A stretch of DNA of 64,000 bases from Chryseobacterium shigense (GTDB lineage Bacteria; Bacteroidota; Bacteroidia; Flavobacteriales; Weeksellaceae), in NCBI RefSeq assembly GCF_900156575.1, contig NZ_FTNY01000002.1:372001-436000 (forward strand). The letters run 5' to 3'. Numbering within the stretch: position 1 is the stretch's first letter; every line of letters begins with the position of its first letter. This document shows positions 36,068-44,264 of the stretch, piece by piece. The position numbers were made by a program, and so were the translations under genes. Under the pieces are notes generated by a model. That model had not been told where the DNA came from, did not search any database, and saw nothing but the letters and a program-made list of their open reading frames with translations.

Positions 36068-36196
36068 TAATGTAACAATGTAGCAGTATAACAATGTAAC
36101 AACAGAATAATCCCGGGTATTATAATTGATATTCATAGTAGTATCCGGCTTGATTAAATGATTGATAAACGGGTACATTGTTATATTGTTACATTA
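36068..36196. repeat. Long inverted repeat between convergent genes
   Basis: TAATGTAACAAT...ATAACAATGTA on the left (36068-36100) recurs inverted on the right (36173-36196) with an 8-base insertion in the left arm. It can form a hairpin reaching the ends of both neighbouring genes, possibly acting as a terminator. Confidence 0.55.
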
Positions 36197-36859
36197 TTTT
36201 TCCTTCCTGAGTTGTAGAAGTTTTTGAAATGCCTCAGAAATTCTTTCCTGCTCTCCTTCAATATAATCACTGCTAAAAGGTGCACCACAATCCAAACTAT
36301 GAATTATATGAACCAATTTTCCTTTTTCAAAATAATTCCGGTTTTCTTCAATCTCTGATTTTTTAAAGTCAAAAGCCTCCGTATCATGGTTTTCTTTCAT
36401 GACTTTAACATCATAAAACAGCGGGCGGTTGTAGGTATATACCTTTTCAAAAACAAAAGACAGATGTCCGTTAAGCAAATAATATTCGGTAAGTACCTGC
36501 CCCATCTCTCCGTAAAGTCTTGCCGTTATCTTTTCCAGACGTCCTTTCTGCTCATAAAATACAGCTTCCCCGCCTTCTGCTGACTCCCCTTCTATATCTT
36601 TCTTTTTGATGGAACTCCATTGAGTAATAGAATTGATCCTTTTAAAATTGGTGCGGATCGGTTTCAGCCTGTCTGTTAAATATTCGTTGATGGCAATATC
36701 ATTTTCCCTGAACGATTCTTTGATCTTTACTGTATCAGAGGGTATGATCTGTAAAGAGGCAGAAAGCTTCCGATTTCCAGTTTCGAGTGTGAAAGTTTCC
36801 GCATTGCTCCAATGTAGGGCAGCAATGATTACCAATAAAGTATAAAAACAATTCTTCAT
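36194..36859 (-). CDS. Exported protein of unknown function
   Basis: 221 residues from the ATG at 36859 (MKNCFYTLLVIIAALHWSNAE), giving a signal peptide cleaved near SNA; other in-frame ATGs lie at 36865 and 36904. The mature part is charged and mixed alpha/beta with a single Cys. No domain recognised. A second exported unknown lies upstream on the same strand. Confidence 0.6.
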   Translation of the reverse strand: MKNCFYTLLVIIAALHWSNAETFTLETGNRKLSASLQIIPSDTVKIKESFRENDIAINEYLTDRLKPIRTNFKRINSITQWSSIKKKDIEGESAEGGEAVFYEQKGRLEKITARLYGEMGQVLTEYYLLNGHLSFVFEKVYTYNRPLFYDVKVMKENHDTEAFDFKKSEIEENRNYFEKGKLVHIIHSLDCGAPFSSDYIEGEQERISEAFQKLLQLRKEK

Positions 36860-37033
36860 GATCATTGTATTTTGCCGTGATATTGATCTGCTGTTCTGTA
36901 ACAAAGCTAGTTAATCTTCATGATAATGCACCTGGGCAGGACAGTCCGTCGGTACATTCTATAATCAAAACCAACTTTTAAAAGCTGATTTTGGAGTGAT
37001 TCAATAATTTTGTTTTTGCATCCATTCACAAAT

Positions 37034-37771
37034 CTATTTCACTTTAAGAAAAGTTCCTTCTAACGTTGCATTCAGTCCAAACTCACAATCACGGGACTGT
37101 TCAGACGGGACTGGTGTAATTGATAAAAAGCCATTGTAAAAGGTTGCCAGGAATGAACATGACTTATTAATTTCAATTGTAAACTGATTATTTTTAATCC
37201 TCACCTCCCCCGACGCATCTGCAATATTTCTCCCCGGAGCCCTGGTCACAGAACCAATGTCATAGGAATACATCTGATCTTTTATCTTTTTAATCGTGAT
37301 ACTTCCCTGATACCCATTTTCCCCATATTGATAGGTATACGTTCCTTCAAAACGATCAGACGGAACAGGTGAAAACATTACATGTTCCGGATGTACTTTA
37401 GTCTGGATATCAAGGGTTATGGGATACACTGCGTCAGACTTTGTGGAAGACCAGGATCCTGCTAATTTTCCATTTTTTAATTCCGCATCAATAATTCCGC
37501 TGATATTTCCATCGCTTTCAAATTCCTCCAGATGATAATGATTTCCAGAATCCAGCGTTCCTATTATTTTAATGGGTTTCTTTTCTTTCGTTTTTACATA
37601 TCTGATGTTTCCTAAAACGACATTTTTCGAAGCGCTCATCGTTAATTCAACAGGAATTTTTTGATTAATAAGACCGCTAAAGCTATAATTCGCATCAGTA
37701 TTCTTTTGCTGAGCGTTACAGATGCCTGTGGCAAAGCATATCATGAAGGTTATTTTTTTCAGATCGTTCAT
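37034..37771 (-). CDS. Exported beta-rich protein of unknown function
   Basis: 245 residues. Signal peptide ICNAQQ near residue 21. Beta-strand-rich repeats such as GNIRYVKTKEKKPIKIIGTL and GTYTYQYGENGYQGSITIKK resemble small beta-barrel lipid- or ligand-binding folds. Two late cysteines could pair. No family was recognised. Confidence 0.65.
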   Translation of the reverse strand: MNDLKKITFMICFATGICNAQQKNTDANYSFSGLINQKIPVELTMSASKNVVLGNIRYVKTKEKKPIKIIGTLDSGNHYHLEEFESDGNISGIIDAELKNGKLAGSWSSTKSDAVYPITLDIQTKVHPEHVMFSPVPSDRFEGTYTYQYGENGYQGSITIKKIKDQMYSYDIGSVTRAPGRNIADASGEVRIKNNQFTIEINKSCSFLATFYNGFLSITPVPSEQSRDCEFGLNATLEGTFLKVK

Positions 37772-38065
37772 AGGATTAGATTTTAATGATAAAATAAATA
37801 GGATTCGGTAATGTCATTTTTTTCAAAAAGGCTTGTTTATACAAAAGTACAAAAACACCGCTATTATACTGCTCCTCTGTCTGGAAAAGCCATTGAAAAC
37901 TGACCAATATTCAGCTCATTAAAAAAGTAACCTTAAACACAAAATTAACTGGTATTCAGATATTTATAAATAAAAACGTTCTAAAATTGCAGATTGGGTC
38001 CATTTCAAAGATGAATATTCATTATTTTTGAAACCCTTTAAAAAAGTAAATTTAAAATTCCATCA

Positions 38066-38545
38066 ATGAAAAAAATAAGTTTCGTCTGCGCCAGTCTGCT
38101 GGTTTTTACAGCCTGTCAAAATGATTCCAAAAAAGAGAGTACTGAGACCACAACAACTACAAAAGATACCATCGCTGCAAAAGCACCTTCAGCAGATCCC
38201 ACAACTCCCGAAGTCAAGGAAATCCCCACTTTGAAAGAATGCACGGAAAAACAGGTTGAATATGAAACCGAAGTGGAATGCATCTTTAAAAACAAAGACA
38301 TTCATGAAGTGTACCAAGCTACGATAAAAGATCAGGAGGTAGAAAAAGCAGAACTTTTACTGCCGGACCTTCCCAAAGAAAATACCACTAAAGAAATCAA
38401 TAAAGACGGCCTGTTGTCCATCAGTTACACGGTTTCTCCAAAGAAAACAGAGATTGAGTTTCAGTTTGAAGGCGGAGTCACCACCTTAAGGCTGGAGCAA
38501 AAGGATAAAGACGTTAAAAGAACCATCATCCATAGCGCAGATTAA
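38066..38545 (+). CDS. Small lipoprotein of unknown function
   Basis: 159 residues. Lipobox FTAC (Cys17) after a short hydrophobic core, then a Thr/Ala/Pro-rich linker (residues about 25-55) and a compact acidic beta-rich domain. Probably exposed on a membrane. No family was recognised. The Tyr leader region of tyrA begins 42 bases downstream. Confidence 0.7.
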   Translation: MKKISFVCASLLVFTACQNDSKKESTETTTTTKDTIAAKAPSADPTTPEVKEIPTLKECTEKQVEYETEVECIFKNKDIHEVYQATIKDQEVEKAELLLPDLPKENTTKEINKDGLLSISYTVSPKKTEIEFQFEGGVTTLRLEQKDKDVKRTIIHSAD

Positions 38546-38586
38546 GCCGGCAAAGAAGCACCCTGATAATTTAAGCCAAAAATATC

Positions 38587-38615
38587 TTGAGTTTAAAAAA
38601 TATTTTATACCTTCG
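38587..38615 (+). promoter_or_regulatory. Promoter of tyrA leader transcript
   Basis: TTG at 38587-38589, 18-base spacer, TACCTTCG at 38608-38615; seven of eight positions fit TAnnTTTG. The leader start codon follows 4 bases after the box, the same spacing as in the ilv promoter. Confidence 0.6.
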
Positions 38616-38619
38616 CTTT

Positions 38620-38676
38620 GTGAATTTCAATAACGCGACATATTATTATAGAATTTTTAACTCAGATCTGGGATAG
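38620..38676 (+). CDS. tyrA leader peptide (Tyr/Phe-rich, 18 aa)
   Basis: GTG at 38620 opens an 18-codon frame, MNFNNATYYYRIFNSDLG, ending in TAG at 38674-38676. Three consecutive Tyr codons (38641-38649) and two Phe codons precede an intrinsic terminator and tyrA, whose product leads to tyrosine; this is the layout of an attenuation leader. The segment GGATAGGG at 38671-38678, spanning the stop codon, can pair with the 5' arm of the terminator (7 of 8 pairs including two G-U), giving an antiterminator. The GTG start has no Shine-Dalgarno sequence and lies at the probable +1. Confidence 0.7.
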   Translation: MNFNNATYYYRIFNSDLG

Positions 38677-38700
38677 GGATTCTTATGAACATAACGTAAA

Positions 38701-38727
38701 AACCTCGTCCTAGGACGGGGTTTTTTA
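38701..38727 (+). terminator. Attenuator terminator of tyrA
   Basis: CCTCGTCC and GGACGGGG form an 8-bp stem (one G-U; the tip CTAG acts as the loop), flanked by AA on the left and TTTTTT on the right. It sits 27 bases after the leader stop codon and 20 bases before tyrA. Confidence 0.82.
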
Positions 38728-38747
38728 TTTTAAAAAAATTTAAAAAG

Positions 38748-39590
38748 ATGAAAATAAGTATTATTGGTGCAGGTTTAATCGGAGGTTCAATGGCTCTAAA
38801 ATTAAGAGAAAAAGGCATTGCAGATTTTATCTATGGAATTGATAACAATCAGCAGCACATCAGTAAAGCACTGGAACTTAAAATTATTGATGCGGGTACA
38901 GATCTCGAATACGGAGTAAAAAATGCTGATTTTATTATCATAGCCGTTCCGGTAGATGCAGCCAGAAAACTGCTTCCGGAAGTACTGGATCTTATCTCGG
39001 ATCACCAAACGGTCATGGATGCAGGATCTACGAAAGCAGGGATCGTGAATTCAGTTAAAGACCATCCGAAACGTTCCAGATTTGTGGCTTTTCACCCGAT
39101 GTGGGGAACAGAAAACAGTGGTCCTGCCTCAGCTGTTTCCGATAGTTTCTCAGGAAAGGCCGGAGTGATCTGCAATAAAGAACAATCTGCACCCGACGCC
39201 CTTCAGCTGGTCGAAAAAGTGGCGGAAAGCCTCGATATGCACCTGATCTATATGAATGCCGAAAACCACGACATCCATACAGCTTATATTTCTCATATTT
39301 CTCATATTACATCATATGCCTTAGCCAATACAGTGCTGGAAAAAGAACGGGAAGAGGAAACGATTTTCCAGCTCGCCAGTTCCGGTTTCTCCAGTACGGT
39401 ACGTCTTGCAAAATCCCATCCGGAAATGTGGGTTCCCATCTTTAAACAGAACAAAGAAAACGTTCTGGATGTTTTGAATGAACATATTACCCAGCTTAGG
39501 AAATTCAAGGCGGCATTAGAAAAAGAAAACTATGAATACCTTGAAGAACTGATCACCAATGCGAACAGGATCAGAGGTATACTAAGGTAA
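38748..39590 (+). CDS. tyrA: Prephenate dehydrogenase
   Basis: 280 residues. Converts prephenate to 4-hydroxyphenylpyruvate in tyrosine synthesis. N-terminal NAD-binding motif GAGLIGGSMALKLREKG (residues 7-23), FHPMWGTENSG with the substrate-binding His, and a helical C-terminal dimerisation domain containing HDIHTAYISHISH. It lacks a fused chorismate mutase or ACT domain. Expression appears to be set by the upstream Tyr-codon leader and terminator. No other aromatic-pathway genes are next to it. Confidence 0.92.
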   Translation: MKISIIGAGLIGGSMALKLREKGIADFIYGIDNNQQHISKALELKIIDAGTDLEYGVKNADFIIIAVPVDAARKLLPEVLDLISDHQTVMDAGSTKAGIVNSVKDHPKRSRFVAFHPMWGTENSGPASAVSDSFSGKAGVICNKEQSAPDALQLVEKVAESLDMHLIYMNAENHDIHTAYISHISHITSYALANTVLEKEREEETIFQLASSGFSSTVRLAKSHPEMWVPIFKQNKENVLDVLNEHITQLRKFKAALEKENYEYLEELITNANRIRGILR

Positions 39591-40029
39591 ATCAGAAGTA
39601 ACCGATATGAAAAGACAGGAAGCTGAAAGAAGGAGACAAGAGGTAAATGACCCCCTTGACTACTTCTTTTCAGCTTTTTATTTTAGCACTACTCATTTAA
39701 CTTCTCCTTGAAGAGCAGGCCAGCTCAACGGAAGCAAAAAATCTTAAGCACTTCATCTACCCTCTCTAAAAAAATATTTCCCGGATCCTCACGAACAATT
39801 CAATAAAAAACGTGACAATTCCCTTCCTCCGGAGGGGTGGCGAAAATTCAAAGAATTTTTGACGGGGTGGTTCAATCTTTCAGTTCATTACTCATCCATA
39901 CTCTATTCCTTCTCTCTGCATCATTAAAATCCACGAATTATATAATTTAATCAACAAAATTTTAATAAAGTTAAAATATTTTTAAACTTTATTAAAAAAA
40001 AGCTTACTTTCGTAAAAAAAATATAATCC
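39591..40029. other. Intergenic region between tyrA and the DUF2089 gene
   Basis: 439 bases with no credible gene. It holds dispersed repeat B copy 2 (39818-39872), an AT-rich tract, and a box TACTTTCG at 40009-40016 (a TAnnTTTG variant) just before the DUF2089 gene. Confidence 0.6.
39818..39872 (+). repeat. Dispersed repeat B, copy 2
   Basis: Begins AATTCCCTTCCTCCGGAGGG and ends GACGGGGTGGTT; opposite orientation to the copy at 26044-26100, same orientation as 58057-58112. Contains the palindromic core CCTCCGGAGG. Confidence 0.75.
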
Positions 40030-40302
40030 ATGAAACTTCCAACGGTTTGTCCAAGTTGCGACAGTACTTTAAATGTCAGCCAGATGAAATGCCCAAGCTG
40101 CAAAACAGAAGTCAGCGGCGATTACGAGCTCCCTGTTTTGCTTAAACTTAACCGTGAAGAGCAGGAATTTGTTGTGAATTTCTTACTTTCCAGCGGAAGC
40201 ATTAAAGAAATGGCCAAACAGGCCGGACTCTCCTATCCGACGATGAGAAACAAAATGGACGACCTCATCACCAAAGTAGGACAACTAAAAACTAACCTGT
40301 AA
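40030..40302 (+). CDS. DUF2089 family zinc-ribbon/HTH protein
   Basis: 90 residues. An N-terminal zinc ribbon with two CPSC knuckles (VCPSCDSTLNVSQMKCPSC, Cys8/Cys11 and Cys21/Cys24), then a helix-turn-helix-like segment (GSIKEMAKQAGLSYPTMRNKMD). Fits the DUF2089 family, probably a small DNA-binding regulator. It starts a tight three-gene operon with a membrane protein (10 bases) and a serine hydrolase (4 bases), which it may control. Confidence 0.82.
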   Translation: MKLPTVCPSCDSTLNVSQMKCPSCKTEVSGDYELPVLLKLNREEQEFVVNFLLSSGSIKEMAKQAGLSYPTMRNKMDDLITKVGQLKTNL

Positions 40303-40312
40303 ACCCAACAAG

Positions 40313-40894
40313 ATGAACTGGAAAACCATATTTAATCCTTTTGAAAGGTTTGACGATAAACTGCTTCTTATTATTGGACTTTTGGGAACAGCTCTGGCTA
40401 TTTTAATGGGCTGTTGGACAGGCACCTTTTTCAGCAGCATATATAAAGTCAACAGTCTGGAAAAAGTAACGCTTCAGGCTGTAGCTATTCCAACCTTAAT
40501 CAGTTTTTCATCTGCCATACTGATCCTTTTCATATTAGGTAAAATTTTAAACAGTAAAACGAGACTAATAGATATCGTCAACACGGTATTAATTTCACAG
40601 CTCTTGCTGGTTATTCTGCAGGCAACGGAAAAAGTAGCCTTTATAAAAGAAGCTCAGGAACGATTGATCAGCCATCAGAAAAATCTTTCAGAAACTTTGC
40701 CCGTTGGAGATCTTATGGTTACAATAGGGATGGCATCATTCGCCCTTATTATTTTAATTTATAGCATAACCCTCTATTACAACGGCTTTAAAACTGCCAC
40801 CAATATTAAAAAATGGCAACATATTGTTCTTTTTGCAGCAGTATCGCTCATTATGACTCTGATATGCCAAATAGTACTATCTAAATACTTCTAA
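40313..40894 (+). CDS. Integral membrane protein, YIP1-like
   Basis: 193 residues with five predicted membrane helices (about residues 18-40, 55-80, 95-115, 135-158, 168-190). The opening MNWKTIFNPFERFDDKLLL and helix layout recall YIP1-type proteins. No catalytic motif. Located between DUF2089 and the serine hydrolase with 4-10-base gaps, so the three are very likely one transcript. Confidence 0.7.
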   Translation: MNWKTIFNPFERFDDKLLLIIGLLGTALAILMGCWTGTFFSSIYKVNSLEKVTLQAVAIPTLISFSSAILILFILGKILNSKTRLIDIVNTVLISQLLLVILQATEKVAFIKEAQERLISHQKNLSETLPVGDLMVTIGMASFALIILIYSITLYYNGFKTATNIKKWQHIVLFAAVSLIMTLICQIVLSKYF

Positions 40895-40898
40895 CATT

Positions 40899-42533
40899 AT
40901 GAAAATCAAATTTTTACTGGTGCTGGTCTTTCTGGCACACCTTTGTCACGCCCAAATTGAAGGCACCTGGAACGGAGAAATCGATACCCAGATGATGAAA
41001 TTGCCCCTGATACTGAAGATCAAAAAAGGTACGGAAGGCTATTCCTCGCTGCTCAACAGTCCCAAACAAAGCAAAAATGATATCACCGTAGACGAAACGG
41101 CTTTCACGAATAACGAACTTAGTTTTAGCATCAAAAAAATCAATGCCAGCTATAAGGGAGTTTTTAAAAAAGATCATTTTGAAGGAAACTTTACCCAGAA
41201 TGGAAAAATACTTCCTTTAGACCTTTTCAGAAACATTCCTCCTTCTAAAAGTTCTGATGTTCCGTACCTCAATGGAAAAGCAATCAATAAAGAAAAACTG
41301 GATCATTTTCTGAATTATATAGCAGAGAAAAACCAGGGAATCGGCAGTGTATCTATTTTCAGAAACGGCGTTCAGGAATACCATAAAGATTTCGGCCAAC
41401 AGCACTTAAACAACGTGGCCTATGATAAAAACACGCAATATCAAATAGGATCTGTCAGTAAAATGATTACAGCAGTCATGCTGATGCAGCTGGTTGAAAA
41501 CGGACAACTTAAACTGGATGAAAAGCTGTCAAAATACTATCCGGACATTCCCAACGCGAAGAAAATCACCATCCATCAAATGCTTAATCATACCAGCGGA
41601 TTGGGCGACTATGTAGGGGAAGCAAAAGACAACTGGCTTTTTGGAAAAACGGTGGGTGATAAAGCGATCATCGCAGAGATCAAAAAACAGGGCGTAAGCT
41701 TTGAACCAGGAAAGAAAACCCAATATTCCAATTCAGCCTATTTTCTACTGAGCAGAATTCTGGAAAAAATTTCCGGCAAACCCTATAATATCCTTTTAAA
41801 GGAAAATATCCTGGAAAAAGCGGGAATGCAACATACTTTTTCAGTATTGGACGATCCAAAGAATGTATTTAAATCTTATAAATTCACAGAAGGAAGCTGG
41901 AAAGAAGTTCCTGATTTTGATTTCTATAACTGTATTGGTTTAGGAGATATTGTTTCTACTACAGAGGATATGAATACTTTCATGGATGCTTTATTCAACG
42001 GAAAATTCATTAAAAAAGAGACTCTTGAAATGATGACTTCCAATAAAGAGGAAAAATTTTTCGGAACCGGAATTATGAAAGTGCCTTTCTATAATGTTAT
42101 AGCCTACGGACATGGTGGCGATACAGCAGGGTCTCACTCTATTCTATCCTACGAACCGAATGATAAGCTCTCTTTCGCAGTGACCATTAACGGAGAAAAT
42201 CTGTCCCATAATGATCTGTATCTTGGTATTTTAAATCTTTTATATGGAAGAGATTACCAGTACCCATCATTTGACAATGAAAAATCAGATCCAGAACTAA
42301 AAAAATATGAAGGAGAATATGAATCAAAAGAAATCCCGATTCCTTTGACTGTATTTTCTAAAAACGGATCTTTGTTTGCGCAAGGAACAGGACAACAGGA
42401 ATTCCCTCTGGAAAAGATGGAAAAAAATAAATTCCAGTTTGAAAAAGCTGGGATCACCCTTCTCTTTATTCCGGAAAACAAACAGATGCAACTCATTCAG
42501 AAAGGAAAAACCTATCTATTTGATAAAAAGTAG
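40899..42533 (+). CDS. Serine hydrolase, class C beta-lactamase/penicillin-binding-like
   Basis: 544 residues. Signal peptide to about residue 18 (LCHAQ). Residues about 20-115 form a small beta domain, followed by the beta-lactamase-like domain with Ser185-x-x-Lys188 (SVSK), Tyr276-Ser-Asn278 and a late GHGG motif replacing KTG. A C-terminal beta domain ends the protein. Such proteins are often peptidases or esterases rather than true beta-lactamases. Last gene of the DUF2089 operon. Confidence 0.88.
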   Translation: MKIKFLLVLVFLAHLCHAQIEGTWNGEIDTQMMKLPLILKIKKGTEGYSSLLNSPKQSKNDITVDETAFTNNELSFSIKKINASYKGVFKKDHFEGNFTQNGKILPLDLFRNIPPSKSSDVPYLNGKAINKEKLDHFLNYIAEKNQGIGSVSIFRNGVQEYHKDFGQQHLNNVAYDKNTQYQIGSVSKMITAVMLMQLVENGQLKLDEKLSKYYPDIPNAKKITIHQMLNHTSGLGDYVGEAKDNWLFGKTVGDKAIIAEIKKQGVSFEPGKKTQYSNSAYFLLSRILEKISGKPYNILLKENILEKAGMQHTFSVLDDPKNVFKSYKFTEGSWKEVPDFDFYNCIGLGDIVSTTEDMNTFMDALFNGKFIKKETLEMMTSNKEEKFFGTGIMKVPFYNVIAYGHGGDTAGSHSILSYEPNDKLSFAVTINGENLSHNDLYLGILNLLYGRDYQYPSFDNEKSDPELKKYEGEYESKEIPIPLTVFSKNGSLFAQGTGQQEFPLEKMEKNKFQFEKAGITLLFIPENKQMQLIQKGKTYLFDKK

Positions 42534-42544
42534 TTCAAATTCTT

Positions 42545-42680
42545 TTTTTAACCATTAAGGGATTTTAAGTTTTTAAGGATAGTAAGTTGATCTCTGCTTT
42601 AAGAATTACACTTAAAAAAAATCAAATTGATTTTATCTGAACTTATCTTAATCTCTTCACTACTCTTAATGGTTTAAAAT
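42545..42680. repeat. Imperfect long inverted repeat
   Basis: TTAACCATTAAGGGATTTTAAG near 42547 (given here in part: TTAACCATTAAGGG) returns inverted as CTTAATGGTTTAAA near 42664-42677, with further paired AAG/CTT tracts between. Low-complexity, no gene. Similar AACCATTAAG tracts are common in Chryseobacterium spacers as I recall. Confidence 0.5.
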
Positions 42681-42691
42681 TTCACCATAAA

Positions 42692-42724
42692 AAAAACCTT
42701 AGATGATGAATCTAAGGTTTTTAT
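42692..42724. terminator. Terminator of sdaA
   Basis: ACCTTAGAT and ATCTAAGGT form a 9-bp stem with A and T runs outside, usable on both strands; sdaA ends 20 bases away. Confidence 0.8.
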
Positions 42725-42744
42725 ATTTTGTAATATGTTTTGTC

Positions 42745-44163
42745 TTAACATTCAGGAACGTTTACCGCGATGGCCAGTCCGCCTTCTGAAGTTTCCTTAA
42801 AACGGTCACTCATAGATAAAGCCGTTTCCCACATGGTTTGGATCACTTCATCCAGGGTTACTTTCGCTTTGGCAGGATCACTTTCCAAAGCAATATTGGC
42901 TGCTGTGATCGCTTTCATGGCGCCCATTGTATTTCTTTCGATACATGGGATCTGTACCAGTCCTTTAATAGGGTCACAGGTCAATCCAAGGTGATGCTCC
43001 ATCGCAATTTCTGCGGCCATCAATACCTGACCGATGCTTCCTCCTAAAATCTCGGTAAGTCCTGCCGCTGCCATCGCCGATGATACACCGATCTCAGCCT
43101 GGCATCCGCCCATTGCAGCAGAAATGGTGGCATTTTTCTTGAACAACGTTCCGATCTCTCCGGCAACCAGTAAAAATCTTACGATATCATCTTCGCTGAT
43201 ACATTCTGTAAATGCCTGTGAATACATTAATACCGCCGGAATAACACCGCTGGCGCCGTTGGTAGGTGCCGTGATAATTCTTCCGAAACTCGCATTTTCT
43301 TCATTCACCGCCAATGCAAAACAGGCGATCCATTTATTGATATTGGTAAAATTTTCTTCTGCATCCACCACCAGCTTAAACCATTCGTCAATATTTTTAT
43401 AGATTTTATCTCCTAAAAGTTTTCTGTTGATTCCAGCAGCTCTCCTCGTTACATTTAAGCCTCCGGGAAGGATTCCTTCTTTATTGACCCCCTTATAGAT
43501 ACATTCTTTAATATTCTTCCAGATATACAATGCCTGTTCTTTGGTTTCTTCCGGAGTCCTCCAGCTTTCTTCATTGATCATGATCAGATCTGAAAACCTG
43601 CTGAATCCCAGTTTTTCACAATATTTTACAATATCTGAACCATGATGACAAGGATAAAGTGTACGGACACAATGTTTTTCTATAGAGTTTTTTTCCTGGC
43701 TGGCAATAAAACCACCTCCTACAGAATAGAAATCCTGAACAAGCTCGGTTCCGTCTTCAAAAACAGCTCTGAAAATCATTCCATTGGGATGAAAATCAAG
43801 GGATTTCTGCATATTTAAAACCAAATGATGCCCGTAGACAAAAGGAATTTCTTTTTCTCCACCCAGGTTAATGATCTGGTCATTTTTAATCTTCGCTATT
43901 TTTTCATCAATTTTTGAAGTATTGATGGTGGTAAAATCTTCACCATTCAATCCAAGCATTCCGGCAATATCCGTCCCGTGCCCGATTCCCGTTTTAGCTA
44001 AAGAACCAAAAAATTCAAGAAAAACTTCCTTCACTTCCGCGATGGATCTTTCCCTTTTTATAATTCTGATAAATGCAGAAGCTGCATTCCACGGTCCCAT
44101 CGTGTGCGAACTGGAAGGACCTATTCCTACTTTAATAATCTCAAAAACCGATATTGATTCCAT
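42745..44163 (-). CDS. sdaA: L-serine ammonia-lyase (iron-sulfur)
   Basis: 472 residues from the ATG at 44163 (MESISVFEIIKVGIGPSSSHTMGPW); a start at 44193 adds ten atypical residues. Deaminates serine to pyruvate. Single-chain fusion of beta and alpha domains. Signature GPSSSHTMGP is N-terminal, and [4Fe-4S]-ligating cysteines are visible in MGGCQAEIG, LTCDPIKGLVQIPC. A ammonium transporter gene follows upstream on the same strand, which may reflect shared nitrogen metabolism. Confidence 0.93.
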   Translation of the reverse strand: MESISVFEIIKVGIGPSSSHTMGPWNAASAFIRIIKRERSIAEVKEVFLEFFGSLAKTGIGHGTDIAGMLGLNGEDFTTINTSKIDEKIAKIKNDQIINLGGEKEIPFVYGHHLVLNMQKSLDFHPNGMIFRAVFEDGTELVQDFYSVGGGFIASQEKNSIEKHCVRTLYPCHHGSDIVKYCEKLGFSRFSDLIMINEESWRTPEETKEQALYIWKNIKECIYKGVNKEGILPGGLNVTRRAAGINRKLLGDKIYKNIDEWFKLVVDAEENFTNINKWIACFALAVNEENASFGRIITAPTNGASGVIPAVLMYSQAFTECISEDDIVRFLLVAGEIGTLFKKNATISAAMGGCQAEIGVSSAMAAAGLTEILGGSIGQVLMAAEIAMEHHLGLTCDPIKGLVQIPCIERNTMGAMKAITAANIALESDPAKAKVTLDEVIQTMWETALSMSDRFKETSEGGLAIAVNVPEC

Positions 44164-44264
44164 AGATGATTCTTCATTTTCCTCGAAAAACAAAGATACA
44201 TGATAAATCCCAATAAATTCAGCCTTTCATAGGGATAATGATAATTTAAAAATTCCGAAATCTT

